From IMG/VR virus record IMGVR_UViG_3300024301_000093, positions 1 through 24,298 of that record: 24,298 nt of DNA, one strand, 5' to 3'. Of this stretch, positions 1-7,468 are shown piece after piece. Each line of letters starts with the position of its first letter. Position 1 is the first letter of the stretch. A program made the position numbers and the translations under genes. This DNA comes from a virus. The notes beneath the pieces were generated by a model. The model did no database searches. It was given only the letters and a program-made list of their open reading frames with translations, and was not told where the DNA came from.

Positions 1-46
1 TTTCCAAGCTGTAGCTGTTTACTTTAAATGTGTATTCAATATACAT
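1..46 (-). CDS. 5' end of next tail-region gene (partial, runs off window)
   Basis: An ATG at 46 opens a frame that stays open to the window edge; the 15 visible residues begin MYIEYTFKVNSYSLE. An AGGAG ribosome-binding site lies about 7 bases upstream and overlaps the end of the preceding gene (stop at 55-57). It continues the minus-strand tail operon. Too little is visible to name a product. Confidence 0.6.
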   Translation of the reverse strand, partial: MYIEYTFKVNSYSLE

Positions 47-54
47 AATCTCTC

Positions 55-639
55 CTAAACAAAAGTTGCTGTTCTTGTACCTGACCCATTCCACCCAGAA
101 GGAATTGATGTATACCAAACCCATACCGTAGAGCCACTTATTTGCGCAAAATTTGCTGACGCGGTATTTAATGTAGTACCTCCTTGCGGAAGAACAGAAG
201 TAAAAAAGGTTTGAGCACGAGTCCCTGAAACCACAACACAAAACCTTTCTGTGGTCGTTTTACTTGCTTCTGATGCTACAATGCATTGAATGGTTGCGCC
301 ATACAACGTAGTAGGTGATCTTGCTCCAAAAGCTGAATGGCTAATAAATCCGGTTGGTGTGGTAGCATAGTTAGGGACTTTATTGCTTTGCGACCACCCA
401 AAATGATCCCCACTAGGAGGATCAAGAGCAAGGGTACCCTCAGTAACAGTCACAACTGTTGCAGCAGACGCACCATAGAAGTCACTAAGCGATATAGTCC
501 CAGATGTAGGGACTCCTGTATTATTGCTTCCAACGTACACCCCATTACGATAATACTCGCTCAATGAATGTGGGGCAATGCCGCCAAACTCATCAGCAAT
601 GTCTTGAATTGTAATTGTCCCAGATGATTGCAGAGCCAT
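55..639 (-). CDS. Putative phage tail/fibre-associated structural protein, 194 aa
   Basis: The N-terminal ~60 residues contain two related stretches, SGTITIQDIADEFGG and SGTISLSDFYGAS. This signature recurs at the start of many marine phage tail proteins. The rest is rich in Thr, Ser and Gly with few charges, as expected for a beta-rich virion protein. No signal peptide or catalytic motif is seen. The start codon overlaps the stop of the upstream S74 fibre gene by one base (TAATG), so it is probably translated by reinitiation from that gene. The position right after the fibre gene supports a role in the tail tip or host adsorption. The exact function is not recognisable. Confidence 0.75.
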   Translation of the reverse strand: MALQSSGTITIQDIADEFGGIAPHSLSEYYRNGVYVGSNNTGVPTSGTISLSDFYGASAATVVTVTEGTLALDPPSGDHFGWSQSNKVPNYATTPTGFISHSAFGARSPTTLYGATIQCIVASEASKTTTERFCVVVSGTRAQTFFTSVLPQGGTTLNTASANFAQISGSTVWVWYTSIPSGWNGSGTRTATFV

Positions 640-2693
640 TATTTAACCTCCAACTCTTTAATTCGTGCCTCAAGCTCTACTACCTTTTTAGCCAACTCAA
701 TAGCAGAAGCAAGAGCAGCGTTGCCATAACTAACCGTTAAAGTATCGTTAGTTTCTATTACCGCATCGGGTAAGACAGTCTGCAACGACTGTGCTGAAAC
801 ACCAACTTGTTGTTTTCCATTAAGGTCAATACGATTGTAAGTACCAGACTTAACACCAGCAAGATTGGCAACAAAGTTTTCTGGTAAGTCTTTCCAGTTT
901 TCTTTTAGTCGTTCATCTGAGTAAGCTGTTACGTCACCTGTGGCTGTAAAGCTGCCATTATCATTAAAAGTGTATATGACTGTAGTTCCATCGCGGATAT
1001 AGAAGTTGGCTATACCTGAATTGAGATCCATGTACATACTGCTGCCATTACAAAAAAGCTCACAGTCATCACCTGTGCCAAAACGCAAGATGTCGTTGTC
1101 TTCTAAGTCAATGGCGGTTCGAACGTTTAATGTCCCTGTGACAGTAACATCTCCATCAACTTCTAATTTTGTGCTTGGGGATGCTGTACCAATACCAACA
1201 TTGCCACTGGAGCCTTCCAAGAAAAACGCATTGGCATCTGTATCAGACTCAATACGAAAATCTACATCAGCACCAGACTCATTAATTACTACTGCGCCAT
1301 CTAATGAAGCACCATCAGCCGTGACTGTGCCAGTGACATCAACGCCTGTGCTGGTGGTGGAGAGTTTGGCGTTGTTGTTATGGTAAACAATGGTAGATCC
1401 ACCATCACTTGCGAAAATGTAGTTTTTAGTTCCATCGCCATTCTGTGCGACAAAATTAGTTCCCAAGAGGCGCAGATTCCCCGTGCCAGTATCTTGCACA
1501 AAACTATTCGACCCATCGTGATAAATCTGCAAATCACTGCCAACACCAAAGACGGCTTTGTCGTTGTCGCCAAAAGACAAATCACCTGTCATGGTGCCGC
1601 CGGTTGATACTATAGCTGACGTGAACGTTGCACCGCCGTCCTTCAATAACACGCCGTCGACAGTAACTCCGCCACCAGCGGTTATCTCGGATACTGTATC
1701 TACGTTAACACCACCAGTAGCAGTAGTTGCGCCAGTAACCCCAAGGGTGCCAGCAACAGTCGTATTACCTGTGGCAGCGGCAACTTCAAACTTATCGGTG
1801 TTGACCGTAAAGCCCCCAGTAACTGAAAGATCAGCACCGGCAGAGGTATTACCGCTAAACGTAGCGGTTCCTCCGGCTACTAAATTCTGCGCTATATACA
1901 CATGGCGAGGGCGTGTAGCAGCGTCTTTACCGATGTCATACAAATTATCGGTAAAAATCAAGTCGGAGGTAACCGTCGCAGTAACGGTAAGCGTATCAGC
2001 CGCGCTATCCCCGATTGTGGTATCGCCCGATATATCCAAATCTGTGGCAGAGATGCTACCCGTAAGTGTGGGGGATGTAATCGTAGGGGCAGTAAGTGTT
2101 TTGTTTGTTAGGGTTTCGGTACCGTCTAGTGTAGCCAGCGTCCCAGTAGTTGGTAACGTTACATCAGTTGTACCCGTTGTTGTAAGAGTCAACGAATACG
2201 CGCCAGAAGTAGTAAAAGCTCCAGCAGTTGTTACTGCACCGCCAAACGTAATTGTGTAACCGCCGTAGGACAGTGTGTTTATGTTTGTGACAACTTCTTC
2301 AACATTTGTTGTATCACAAAACACAATCATTGTCGTGCCGTCAGGGATAGCTACCCCCGTACCAGCCGATGTCTTAATAGTGACTTGTTGCCCAGCGTCG
2401 TTCTTGCATATGTACAGTTTTGTAGCATCGGGGCATACAACAGTTGCTGCGCCAGTAAGCGCCACACCAGTGTCGGTGAACTCAAGTAGCGCGCATCGGG
2501 ATTCAGAAGTGGTGCCATCCGCAGTTGTAAGGGTATGCGAGTTGGTGGTCCACGAGTTAATAACCGCGCGGCCCGCAATCGCTTCTTCGACCATTGACGT
2601 AATGTTGTCGTTTACTACGTCACCCCATGTACCGCTTAATTCCCCCTGAACAGGGAGAGCTAATTTAAGTATTGAAGTGTACTGTGTCGTCAT
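639..2693 (-). CDS. Tail fibre/spike with C-terminal S74 intramolecular chaperone, 684 aa
   Basis: The N-terminal part is Gly/Thr/Ser-rich and repetitive, including the segment TGTLATLDGTETLTNKTLT that is typical of phage fibre shafts. The C-terminal 93 residues match the peptidase S74 intramolecular chaperone domain: SDERLKENW begins at Ser592, followed by QQVGVSAQSLQTVLPDAV, and the protein ends in a heptad-like helix (LAKKVVELEARIKELEVK). In this family the domain drives trimerisation of the beta-helical fibre and then cleaves itself off at the conserved Ser of the Ser-Asp pair, so the mature fibre would be about 591 residues. It probably acts at the tail tip in receptor binding. It lies between the 22-residue-repeat protein and the 194-aa tail protein, and its stop codon overlaps the next start by 1 nt. 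Confidence 0.9.
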   Translation of the reverse strand: MTTQYTSILKLALPVQGELSGTWGDVVNDNITSMVEEAIAGRAVINSWTTNSHTLTTADGTTSESRCALLEFTDTGVALTGAATVVCPDATKLYICKNDAGQQVTIKTSAGTGVAIPDGTTMIVFCDTTNVEEVVTNINTLSYGGYTITFGGAVTTAGAFTTSGAYSLTLTTTGTTDVTLPTTGTLATLDGTETLTNKTLTAPTITSPTLTGSISATDLDISGDTTIGDSAADTLTVTATVTSDLIFTDNLYDIGKDAATRPRHVYIAQNLVAGGTATFSGNTSAGADLSVTGGFTVNTDKFEVAAATGNTTVAGTLGVTGATTATGGVNVDTVSEITAGGGVTVDGVLLKDGGATFTSAIVSTGGTMTGDLSFGDNDKAVFGVGSDLQIYHDGSNSFVQDTGTGNLRLLGTNFVAQNGDGTKNYIFASDGGSTIVYHNNNAKLSTTSTGVDVTGTVTADGASLDGAVVINESGADVDFRIESDTDANAFFLEGSSGNVGIGTASPSTKLEVDGDVTVTGTLNVRTAIDLEDNDILRFGTGDDCELFCNGSSMYMDLNSGIANFYIRDGTTVIYTFNDNGSFTATGDVTAYSDERLKENWKDLPENFVANLAGVKSGTYNRIDLNGKQQVGVSAQSLQTVLPDAVIETNDTLTVSYGNAALASAIELAKKVVELEARIKELEVK

Positions 2694-2703
2694 GTTTTAT
2701 TCC

Positions 2704-3600
2704 TCACGCGGCTATATCTTGCCAATCTGCGTCTTGTATTAATGTAACATTACCCCAAGTTGGTGTCTGGTTGCTACTAACGTCTCCCCAACCGGGAACT
2801 TGGTCAGTATTAATATCCCCCCAAAGGAATACAGTACCGACAGCACCGGTGCAGGGTACTCCCGTAACTTCTACAGTAGTGTCTATTGCAACAGTCGCAC
2901 TAGAAACCACCCCAGTGCCAACTACTCCAGTTGGGCGTACAGTCATCCCTAGCGCTATATAAGGGGTCCCAACAACGCCAGTAGCCGCGAGCCCAGAAGT
3001 GCTTACATTCGCGTCAGCAGTAGTTTGTACGGTCCCTACAGAAGCTGAGGCGGCAATTCCAACTACAACTATATTTGCGTCGGCGGATACAACTACAGAG
3101 CCTAGTCCGGCACTAGCAGCTAGTCCAGACGTTGCTACATTTGCATCCGCGGTTATGGATACGGCACCTTCTGATACCGTGGCTTGGACCCCGACGGGGT
3201 ATACATTCGCATCGGCGGATACAACTACATCGCCTAGCTGGGCTGTACTCTGCACGCCATCCGCATAAATATTGGCTTCAGCAATTACGCCTACTGTGCC
3301 AAGTCCGCCGGTTGCTTCAAGCCCTGATGTAGCCACGGTGGCATCGGTTGTTATATCTACCGTGCCCGTTTGTCCTGCGGCTGATACGCCCGTAGGGTAT
3401 ATGTTTGCTTCAGCTACTACTAATACAGAGCCAAGCCCTGCACTGGCGGATAGCCCCGCTGGGTAAACATTTGCATTTGCTACTACAGATACAGTACCAA
3501 CCGTACCAGTAGCGTATGGCAACTGGACGTCTTGCCCCCACGCGGTCTCACCCCACCCTCCGGCGGAGTACCCACGATAAGTAACAACGACGTCAGCCAT
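2704..3600 (-). CDS. Repetitive structural protein with ten 22-residue repeats, 298 aa
   Basis: Residues 1-34 form a unique head with Trp/Gly-rich text (GYSAGGWGETAWGQDVQLPY). Residues 35-254 are ten consecutive 22-residue repeats. The consensus is G-x-V-x-[VI]-x-A-[DE]-A-N-[VI]-x-x-x-G-[VL]-x-A-[ST]-x-x-x. From residue 260 the pattern changes to an 11-residue Trp repeat with three units starting WGDINTDQVPG, WGDVSSNQTPT and WGNVTLIQDAD, ending WQDIAA. Eleven is half of 22, so the two repeat types may stack on the same beta scaffold. No family is recognised with certainty. The place just upstream of the S74 fibre gene suggests a fibre shaft or a linker between tail and fibre. Confidence 0.8.
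   Translation of the reverse strand: MADVVVTYRGYSAGGWGETAWGQDVQLPYATGTVGTVSVVANANVYPAGLSASAGLGSVLVVAEANIYPTGVSAAGQTGTVDITTDATVATSGLEATGGLGTVGVIAEANIYADGVQSTAQLGDVVVSADANVYPVGVQATVSEGAVSITADANVATSGLAASAGLGSVVVSADANIVVVGIAASASVGTVQTTADANVSTSGLAATGVVGTPYIALGMTVRPTGVVGTGVVSSATVAIDTTVEVTGVPCTGAVGTVFLWGDINTDQVPGWGDVSSNQTPTWGNVTLIQDADWQDIAA
2839..3498 (-). repeat. Ten in-frame 66-bp tandem repeats inside the 298-aa gene
   Basis: This stretch encodes ten consecutive 22-residue units with no indels. The units differ at many codons but keep the G-V-A-[DE]-A-N-G core. The constant unit length points to structural constraint rather than free slippage. Confidence 0.8.
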
Positions 3601-3608
3601 AGCTCAAT

Positions 3609-4037
3609 CTACGCAATGCGAACGATAGCGTTTGATGCGTCTGCTGTAGGGAACTGGATAGTAAAGTCACCGGCAGTAGACGTTTTATCAGCCCCAAAAT
3701 CAAGGACCGCAACGGCTGGATTAGAGCCGCCAGACTGGTAAATCAACGCCCCACGAGCAGTGATCGTTGCAGTAGACCACGTTGTGTCATTGAAATCTAA
3801 GTAAGCTGTAGTTCCAGAAGTTGTTGGGGCAACAACTGTCAACGTATTGCCTCCAGCTGTATATCCAGTACCTACTACCTCATTCGTAGCAGAGTACGCG
3901 GTTGTAGTCGCGTCTAGGCTAGCAGATGAAGTGTATAGTGCTATTTTAAATGTCTGTACAGTGTCTGAACTAAAGTCCATCTCTCCATCGAGAAGAGCTT
4001 TTTTGAACGACGTGCACATCGCTTGTGTGATTGCCAT
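3609..4037 (-). CDS. Small virion-type protein, 142 aa
   Basis: The sequence starts MAITQAMCTSFKKALLDGEMDF and continues FKIALYTSSASLDATTTAYSATNEVVGTGYTAGGNTL. I associate this pattern with a small protein found in many marine phage structural operons, but I know no assigned function. It is rich in Thr, Ala and Gly and predicted to be mostly beta strand. There is no transmembrane segment or catalytic motif. A GGAGATTTAC ribosome-binding region precedes the ATG at 4037. It lies between a connector-type protein and the repeat protein, so a role as a tail or neck component is likely by context only. Confidence 0.7.
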   Translation of the reverse strand: MAITQAMCTSFKKALLDGEMDFSSDTVQTFKIALYTSSASLDATTTAYSATNEVVGTGYTAGGNTLTVVAPTTSGTTAYLDFNDTTWSTATITARGALIYQSGGSNPAVAVLDFGADKTSTAGDFTIQFPTADASNAIVRIA

Positions 4038-4047
4038 GTAAATCTCC

Positions 4048-4677
4048 TTAACTTACCGCGGTACGGAATTGCCCAGAACGGTAAGCATCTTCACGAAGTT
4101 TACCATCCCCCAAGTTTTTAAGTAGTCCAATCGCCTGCAGATACAACTTTTCGTACATTTGTACTACGTCAGCTTCACCCTTCAAGAATCGAACCGCTTG
4201 TATTAGCGAGCCGTTAAGGAGGGCCGAGTCAAACTCGTCACCAAGCCATGTCGTACCTGCAGTAACTATAGATTCTGGGTAGTATCCATAGTGCAGCTCG
4301 GTAGTATAAGCATCGTCAGGAGCTGGTCCTAGAATAAACGCCCTATCATCAAAATACGCATAATGCTTAGGCAACCCTGTGCTAGATGCGTTAGGGTAGG
4401 CTTCCCTAATAAAGTTCACGTCTTTGTTTAGTAGGAACTGCGTATTCCCAGCACTATCGGTAACTGCTAATGAATATGTCCAAAGAAAATCAGTTGGAGT
4501 GCTCAAATACTTATTTCCAGCGGTCAACGTACCTTGTACGTTCCTACGCAAAGCGGGTATCTGCACGGTGTTGTAAATAGTCTGCTCAGCTTGCTGAACG
4601 AAAGTCGCGAGCTGATCTGCTGTGAATGAGGACTCACAGGTATCTTCGATTGTTTGGGTCAGCTCAGTATAGTTCAT
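4048..4677 (-). CDS. Phage adaptor/head-tail connector-like protein, 209 aa
   Basis: The protein begins with an amphipathic helix (YTELTQTIEDTCE) and then FTADQLATFVQQAEQTIYNTVQIPALRRN. A beta-rich middle follows (GNKYLSTPTDFLWTYSLAV, the LLNKDVNFIREAYPN region, KHYAYFDDRAFILGPAPDD), then a helical C-terminus. This layout matches phage adaptor proteins that sit under the portal and join head to tail (SU10-type adaptor family, recalled and not searched). It is preceded by the 48-aa basic protein with a 3-base gap. Together with the 228-aa protein upstream it would supply two connector components. Confidence is good for an adaptor-type virion protein and lower for the precise ring. Confidence 0.75.
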   Translation of the reverse strand: MNYTELTQTIEDTCESSFTADQLATFVQQAEQTIYNTVQIPALRRNVQGTLTAGNKYLSTPTDFLWTYSLAVTDSAGNTQFLLNKDVNFIREAYPNASSTGLPKHYAYFDDRAFILGPAPDDAYTTELHYGYYPESIVTAGTTWLGDEFDSALLNGSLIQAVRFLKGEADVVQMYEKLYLQAIGLLKNLGDGKLREDAYRSGQFRTAVS

Positions 4678-4680
4678 AAG

Positions 4681-4827
4681 TTACGCCATCGGCCCCCGGG
4701 CCATAGTACCCTTAGTTGCTGCACCACAGCCGCGCACTTTAACTCCGCCGCCTTTGGCCATTTTATGTACCTTACCGCCACATCCCATAGCTTTCTTCTT
4801 GCTAGGTTTTGCCATCTTCTTACGCAT
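4681..4827 (-). CDS. Tiny Lys/Gly/Cys-rich basic protein, 48 aa
   Basis: The sequence begins MRKKMAKPSKKKAMGCGGKV, then HKMAKGGGVKVRGCGAATKG, then TMARGPMA. The ATG at 4827 follows an AGGAG site at good spacing, and the stop is 3 bases before the next gene. It shares the KPSKKK and MAKGGxVRGCG modules with the 151-aa protein at 6276-6731, and an 18-bp tract coding for part of the first module is identical in the two genes (4792-4809 and 6606-6623). The charge and Cys/Gly content suggest binding to nucleic acid or a metal, but no function is known to me. It is real by ribosome-binding site, tight spacing and similarity to a neighbour. Confidence 0.75.
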   Translation of the reverse strand: MRKKMAKPSKKKAMGCGGKVHKMAKGGGVKVRGCGAATKGTMARGPMA

Positions 4828-4837
4828 TTTTCTGCTC

Positions 4838-5149
4838 CTAAATAACAGTTACCGTTACAGTACCTATAAATCCGCTCCCAACAGCGGGGCGGACCGGTTC
4901 AATAAGTGCGCGACTAGACGCGTACTGGTTATTATCTGGACGGGGATCACGCAGGGCTTGCGGATCGTCAACTGGGTACCGTCCGAGTTCGTTCTGCGGG
5001 TTGTCAGGGTTCCAACATTCTGGACACGCCTTAACATTAGTATCACGGTTCTTGACAATCAGATTACGTAGCTCGCGTAATTTGTAGGTAAACCCACAAA
5101 CATCGCAAACGCCGTTAGCTTTTTGCCCTGATGCAAACCGTGCTCCCAT
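4838..5149 (-). CDS. Putative zinc-ribbon phage protein, 103 aa
   Basis: Two Cys pairs (CDVCGFTYKLRELRNL and KACPECWNPDNPQ), 27 residues apart, make a plausible four-Cys zinc knuckle in the N-terminal half. A conserved-looking segment NELGRYPVDDPQALRDPRPD follows, and the chain ends in an alternating strand GTVTVTVI. No enzyme motif is present. It starts one base after the stop of the 228-aa connector gene and precedes the 48-aa basic protein. I recall similar proteins in marine phage structural operons without assigned function. Zinc binding is inferred from the CxxC pairs only. Confidence 0.7.
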   Translation of the reverse strand: MGARFASGQKANGVCDVCGFTYKLRELRNLIVKNRDTNVKACPECWNPDNPQNELGRYPVDDPQALRDPRPDNNQYASSRALIEPVRPAVGSGFIGTVTVTVI

Positions 5150-5150
5150 A

Positions 5151-5837
5151 TCAAATCCTCATACCGCGGGGGACAAACCGTGCTGGAGTTTTTTCCCGGT
5201 CTTCTCCAGCGGCCAACATAAACTGCTCTTCGTATTCTTGCTTTAACATAGGAATTCGCCCTGCCAATGCTGGGTCTTTCATCGCAATATAATACGCAAG
5301 TCCAGCCACTAGACATGGGAAAAAACGGAAATTCATATCAGCAGTTTCAACCCCACTACCGGCATCTTGGACGCGCCTCATACGCCAGTAGCGAAATACG
5401 TAATCATTAGAGTCAGGTACAGGCCAAACATTAATCTTTGGGTTATCGCGTAAACGTTCAATCCAAACTTGAATGGGCCTACCTTGAGATAACTTGTTAG
5501 GGATAGACGCGTAGGTACTTACACTAATACGACTTATAGTAAGGTCAGATTGGGTCGCGGCATTACCCGCGCCAGTACGTATAGCTTGTTCTAGTAAATC
5601 AATAGTATCTGCTGGTAAATCATATTCAGACGTACCTTGCACTAAGTTTACTGAGCCTTCGTCAATAGTCCAAAGGTTGATACCGCGGTTTTGCCATTCG
5701 ATCGTAAGTAAGTTCATAGAACGACGGGCGGTGCGTAGGTCATACCCAGACCGCATCTCCCGACCAGCGCGTTCCCACGCTTCTTCGGCGATCTCGGTAA
5801 AATCCATGTTAAACGCTGTAGTACCTGATGTCGTCAT
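5151..5837 (-). CDS. Head-tail connector/neck-type structural protein, 228 aa
   Basis: Residues 10-60 read DMDFTEIAEEAWERAGREM without the first Asp, then SGYDLRTARRSMNLLTIEWQ and NRGINLWTIDEG. A segment VQGTSEYDLPADTIDLLEQA follows, then PIQVWIERLRDNPKINVWPV and a helical C-terminus. The arrangement (helical start, [ST]xYDLPxD turn, pole-binding beta part, helical end) resembles proteins of the gp4/tail-tubular-A/adaptor class that bind under the portal. Its ATG overlaps the stop of the 94-aa gene by 4 nt (ATGA). Two adaptor-like proteins in one operon (this and 4048-4677) would fit a short-tailed virion, but the morphotype cannot be proven from this window. Confidence 0.7.
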   Translation of the reverse strand: MTTSGTTAFNMDFTEIAEEAWERAGREMRSGYDLRTARRSMNLLTIEWQNRGINLWTIDEGSVNLVQGTSEYDLPADTIDLLEQAIRTGAGNAATQSDLTISRISVSTYASIPNKLSQGRPIQVWIERLRDNPKINVWPVPDSNDYVFRYWRMRRVQDAGSGVETADMNFRFFPCLVAGLAYYIAMKDPALAGRIPMLKQEYEEQFMLAAGEDREKTPARFVPRGMRI

Positions 5838-6118
5838 TTTTTAGCCTTCTTGCGTGTAGCAGGGCTAACGCGCTTTGGTTTTCCCGCGGGCTGACCCAAT
5901 CGTTTCTTCTCAGCAATCTTTTTACGTTTCTCGGTAGCAGTCATCTCCCCACTTGTTTTTGGGGTTTTGCTCGATACCTTCTTCGTAGGGCGGCAATAAG
6001 GAGTACCTCGTTTTTCGCCCTCTTTCCGACCACAAGACTTGCCAGTACGCACATCTTTCCAGTCCTCTTTGAACCAGCGTTTTAGTGCGGTACCTTTTGC
6101 AGTCTTACGTACGGCCAT
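5834..6118 (-). CDS. Small highly basic protein with KRWFKEDWKDV...CGR...YCRP motif, 94 aa
   Basis: The N-terminal half contains KRWFKEDWKDVRTGKSCGRK and EGEKRGTPYCRPTKKVSSKT, a conserved block that I associate with small proteins of marine phages and some large algal viruses (possibly DUF5872; name from memory). The second half is a Lys/Arg/Ala tail (EKRKKIAEKKRLGQPAGKPK and onward). Two Cys flank the basic loop. It starts in a TAATG overlap with the upstream 52-aa gene and ends overlapping the connector gene, so it is translated in line with virion genes. Possible roles are DNA condensation or packaging into the virion; this is inference from charge and context. Confidence 0.75.
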   Translation of the reverse strand: MAVRKTAKGTALKRWFKEDWKDVRTGKSCGRKEGEKRGTPYCRPTKKVSSKTPKTSGEMTATEKRKKIAEKKRLGQPAGKPKRVSPATRKKAKK

Positions 6119-6276
6119 TACTTCTTACCTTTGTTGCCCCAGTTTTTCGCCCCAACCTTACGGCACTTGGCGATTGCCCCAGATGCGTAGGCAGACGGAA
6201 AGACTTTGTAGCGAGATTTAACCTTGCTGTAACAAGCGTCTTTCACCGTCCCCCCTTTTTTGTAATACCGGCGCAT
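6118..6276 (-). CDS. Tiny basic protein with KVKSRYKVFPSAYASGAIAKC motif, 52 aa
   Basis: Translation begins MRRYYKKGGTVKDACYSKVK, then SRYKVFPSAYASGAIAKCRK and VGAKNWGNKGKK. The block KxRYxVFPSAYASGxxxKCRKVGxxNWG recurs in many marine phages and in some algal viruses (recalled). Its ATG overlaps the upstream stop by one base (TAATG), and its own stop overlaps the next ATG by one base. This makes it part of a chain of translationally coupled small genes. The MRRYYKKGG start resembles MRTYYKSGG of the 97-aa protein at 6731-7024. The function is unknown. Confidence 0.8.
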   Translation of the reverse strand: MRRYYKKGGTVKDACYSKVKSRYKVFPSAYASGAIAKCRKVGAKNWGNKGKK

Positions 6277-6731
6277 TAGTACATCTTACAAGGACGGACG
6301 CCCTGTTTAGCTACACCGCAACCGCGTACTTTACCGCCTTTAGCCATCTTCTTGGTGCCGCAGCTGCTACCGACTCTACCACCCTTAGCCATTTTAGACT
6401 TTACGGAATCATCGTTCATCAAACGAAATTCCTTCTTAGGCTTCTTAGGCGTCTCTTCGTTGTCACCTTTGCCATAGCGGGTTTTTTCGTATCTCTCCAT
6501 GGCTTTTCGCATATTCCGATCCATTTCTTCATCTCTAGCCTGTCTACGCATTTCCGCCTGTTTTTCCTTTGGCACGTCGTATTCTGCCATGCCACCATCC
6601 ATGTATTTCTTCTTGCTAGGTTTCATAAATTCTTCTCCTACACGTTGGGGTACCCCAACTTTCTTAGCAAATTTAGGGTTGTTTGCTACTGCTGCCATAA
6701 ACTTACGCTGTTTTTTAGACTTAGCGGGCAT
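6276..6731 (-). CDS. Composite small basic protein with a GroES-derived segment, 151 aa
   Basis: The start chosen is the ATG at 6731. It overlaps the upstream stop as TGATG and lies 8 bases after GGAG; the ATG at 6737 is only 2 bases from that site. The segments in order are a block MPAKSKKQRKFMAAVANNPK then FAKKVGVPQRVGEEFMKPSK (seen in many marine phages), a charged helix (residues ~45-95), the 11-residue KEFRLMNDDSV, and the C-terminal MAKGGRVGSSCGTKKMAKGG and KVRGCGVAKQGVRPCKMY. The KEFRLMNDDSV codons match the phage GroES-like gene at 32 of 33 bases, so this gene seems to have picked up a piece of it. The C-terminus is related to the 48-aa protein at 4681-4827. Function unknown. Confidence 0.75.
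   Translation of the reverse strand: MPAKSKKQRKFMAAVANNPKFAKKVGVPQRVGEEFMKPSKKKYMDGGMAEYDVPKEKQAEMRRQARDEEMDRNMRKAMERYEKTRYGKGDNEETPKKPKKEFRLMNDDSVKSKMAKGGRVGSSCGTKKMAKGGKVRGCGVAKQGVRPCKMY
6402..6434 (-). repeat. 33-bp tract duplicated from the GroES-like gene (copy in 151-aa gene)
   Basis: Bases 6402-6434 equal 10902-10934 except for one synonymous change (t at 6429, c at 10929). Both copies are read in the same frame and strand as KEFRLMNDDSV. Confidence 0.95.
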
Positions 6732-7024
6732 CACCATTTCTCCCTATCAGCCCAAAATGCAGCGGACATCTTACCTTTCTTGATGTTTTTAGCGTGGCGA
6801 GCTTTGAAACTTGCGCGTTTCTTTTTCATCCGCGCAGACTCACCAGCTTTAGGTTTACCAGCAGTCTTAGCGCCCTGCTCTCCAAAACGAATAACTTTCT
6901 CTTTGCCCCCCTCACACGCCTTTACGACATGGGATTTTTTGGGGTGGCTTGGAGTTCGCCGCGGTTTATTGCAGGACATCTTAGATTTCTCTACACGACC
7001 CCCTGACTTGTAATAGGTGCGCAT
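6731..7024 (-). CDS. Small basic protein, C-terminal SFKARHAKNIKKGKMSAAFW motif, 97 aa
   Basis: The protein begins MRTYYKSGGRVEKSKMSCNK. From residue ~30 it contains SHVVKACEGGKEKVIRFGEQ and GAKTAGKPKAGESARMKKKR, then the strongly patterned end SFKARHAKNIKKGKMSAAFW. I recall this C-terminal block as a recurrent marine phage domain of unknown function (possibly DUF6321; name from memory, unchecked). It is Lys/Arg/Gly-rich with no membrane segment. Its TGA overlaps the next ATG as TGATG. It belongs to the run of small basic genes between the capsid and connector genes; a DNA-binding or internal virion role is possible but unproven. Confidence 0.75.
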   Translation of the reverse strand: MRTYYKSGGRVEKSKMSCNKPRRTPSHPKKSHVVKACEGGKEKVIRFGEQGAKTAGKPKAGESARMKKKRASFKARHAKNIKKGKMSAAFWADREKW

Positions 7025-7032
7025 AAATGCCC

Positions 7033-7311
7033 CTAACTATAAAACACGGTTATAGCGTCGATGTTAGTAGCCGCAGATATAAATACGTCACTAGTGAACC
7101 GAAGCCCATTATCCGGAATGTTGATGGAGTGCGAGTCAGACGCAAGAAAATCAATGTCTAGCACTGTGCTACCGCCATCACCATCGGTTACAGTCAGTCG
7201 CCCTGCGCCAGTAGCGTTAGTCAACACCTGAACCTGTCTTACCCTTGCTGGGCCAACTGCTAAAGAGCCAGTAGCGGTAACGCGTTTGGATTGTACGTCA
7301 GATAATGACAT
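7033..7311 (-). CDS. Small beta-rich virion-type protein, 92 aa
   Basis: The chain (MSLSDVQSKRVTATGSLAVG, then PARVRQVQVLTNATGAGRLT, then the LDIDFLASDSHSINIPDNGL region and the end AATNIDAITVFYS) looks like a single compact beta sandwich. It has alternating hydrophobic strands, Gly/Asp turns and an [IV]P[ED].G[IL]RF turn near residue 70. I associate similar proteins of 85-100 aa with marine phage structural operons. There is no catalytic motif and no signal peptide. It is preceded by the 46-aa protein with a 3-base gap. A minor capsid or decoration function is possible by context. Confidence 0.7.
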   Translation of the reverse strand: MSLSDVQSKRVTATGSLAVGPARVRQVQVLTNATGAGRLTVTDGDGGSTVLDIDFLASDSHSINIPDNGLRFTSDVFISAATNIDAITVFYS

Positions 7312-7314
7312 AAC

Positions 7315-7455
7315 TTATCCCTCCTTCTTAGCAGAAGTCTTTTTGGCAGCTGCTTTTTTAGGCGCGGGCTTTGCTGGAGCTTTTTTCGTGCCGTCGGCAT
7401 TTAGCCCACGGCGTGCCAGCTCATCAGCGGTAGGGGGTTGGAATCGATTACTCAT
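7315..7455 (-). CDS. Tiny Ala/Lys/Pro-rich protein, 46 aa
   Basis: Translation gives MSNRFQPPTADELARRGLNA, then DGTKKAPAKPAPKKAAAKKT and SAKKEG. The first 20 residues look like a short folded or docking helix. The rest is a histone-H1-like Ala/Lys/Pro tail. The ATG at 7455 is preceded by GGGGGTGATCT, a usable ribosome-binding site, and the frame fits exactly between the 74-aa and 92-aa genes. Such tails usually bind DNA or are flexible linkers. Function unknown; reality is supported by position and composition. Confidence 0.65.
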   Translation of the reverse strand: MSNRFQPPTADELARRGLNADGTKKAPAKPAPKKAAAKKTSAKKEG

Positions 7456-7468
7456 AGATCACCCCCAA

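Noticed and set aside
1558-2259. Long plus-strand open frames opposite the tail fibre gene
   Set aside because: They are antisense shadows of the repetitive Thr/Gly/Val-rich fibre, with Val/Pro/Ser-rich low-complexity translations and no ribosome-binding sites.
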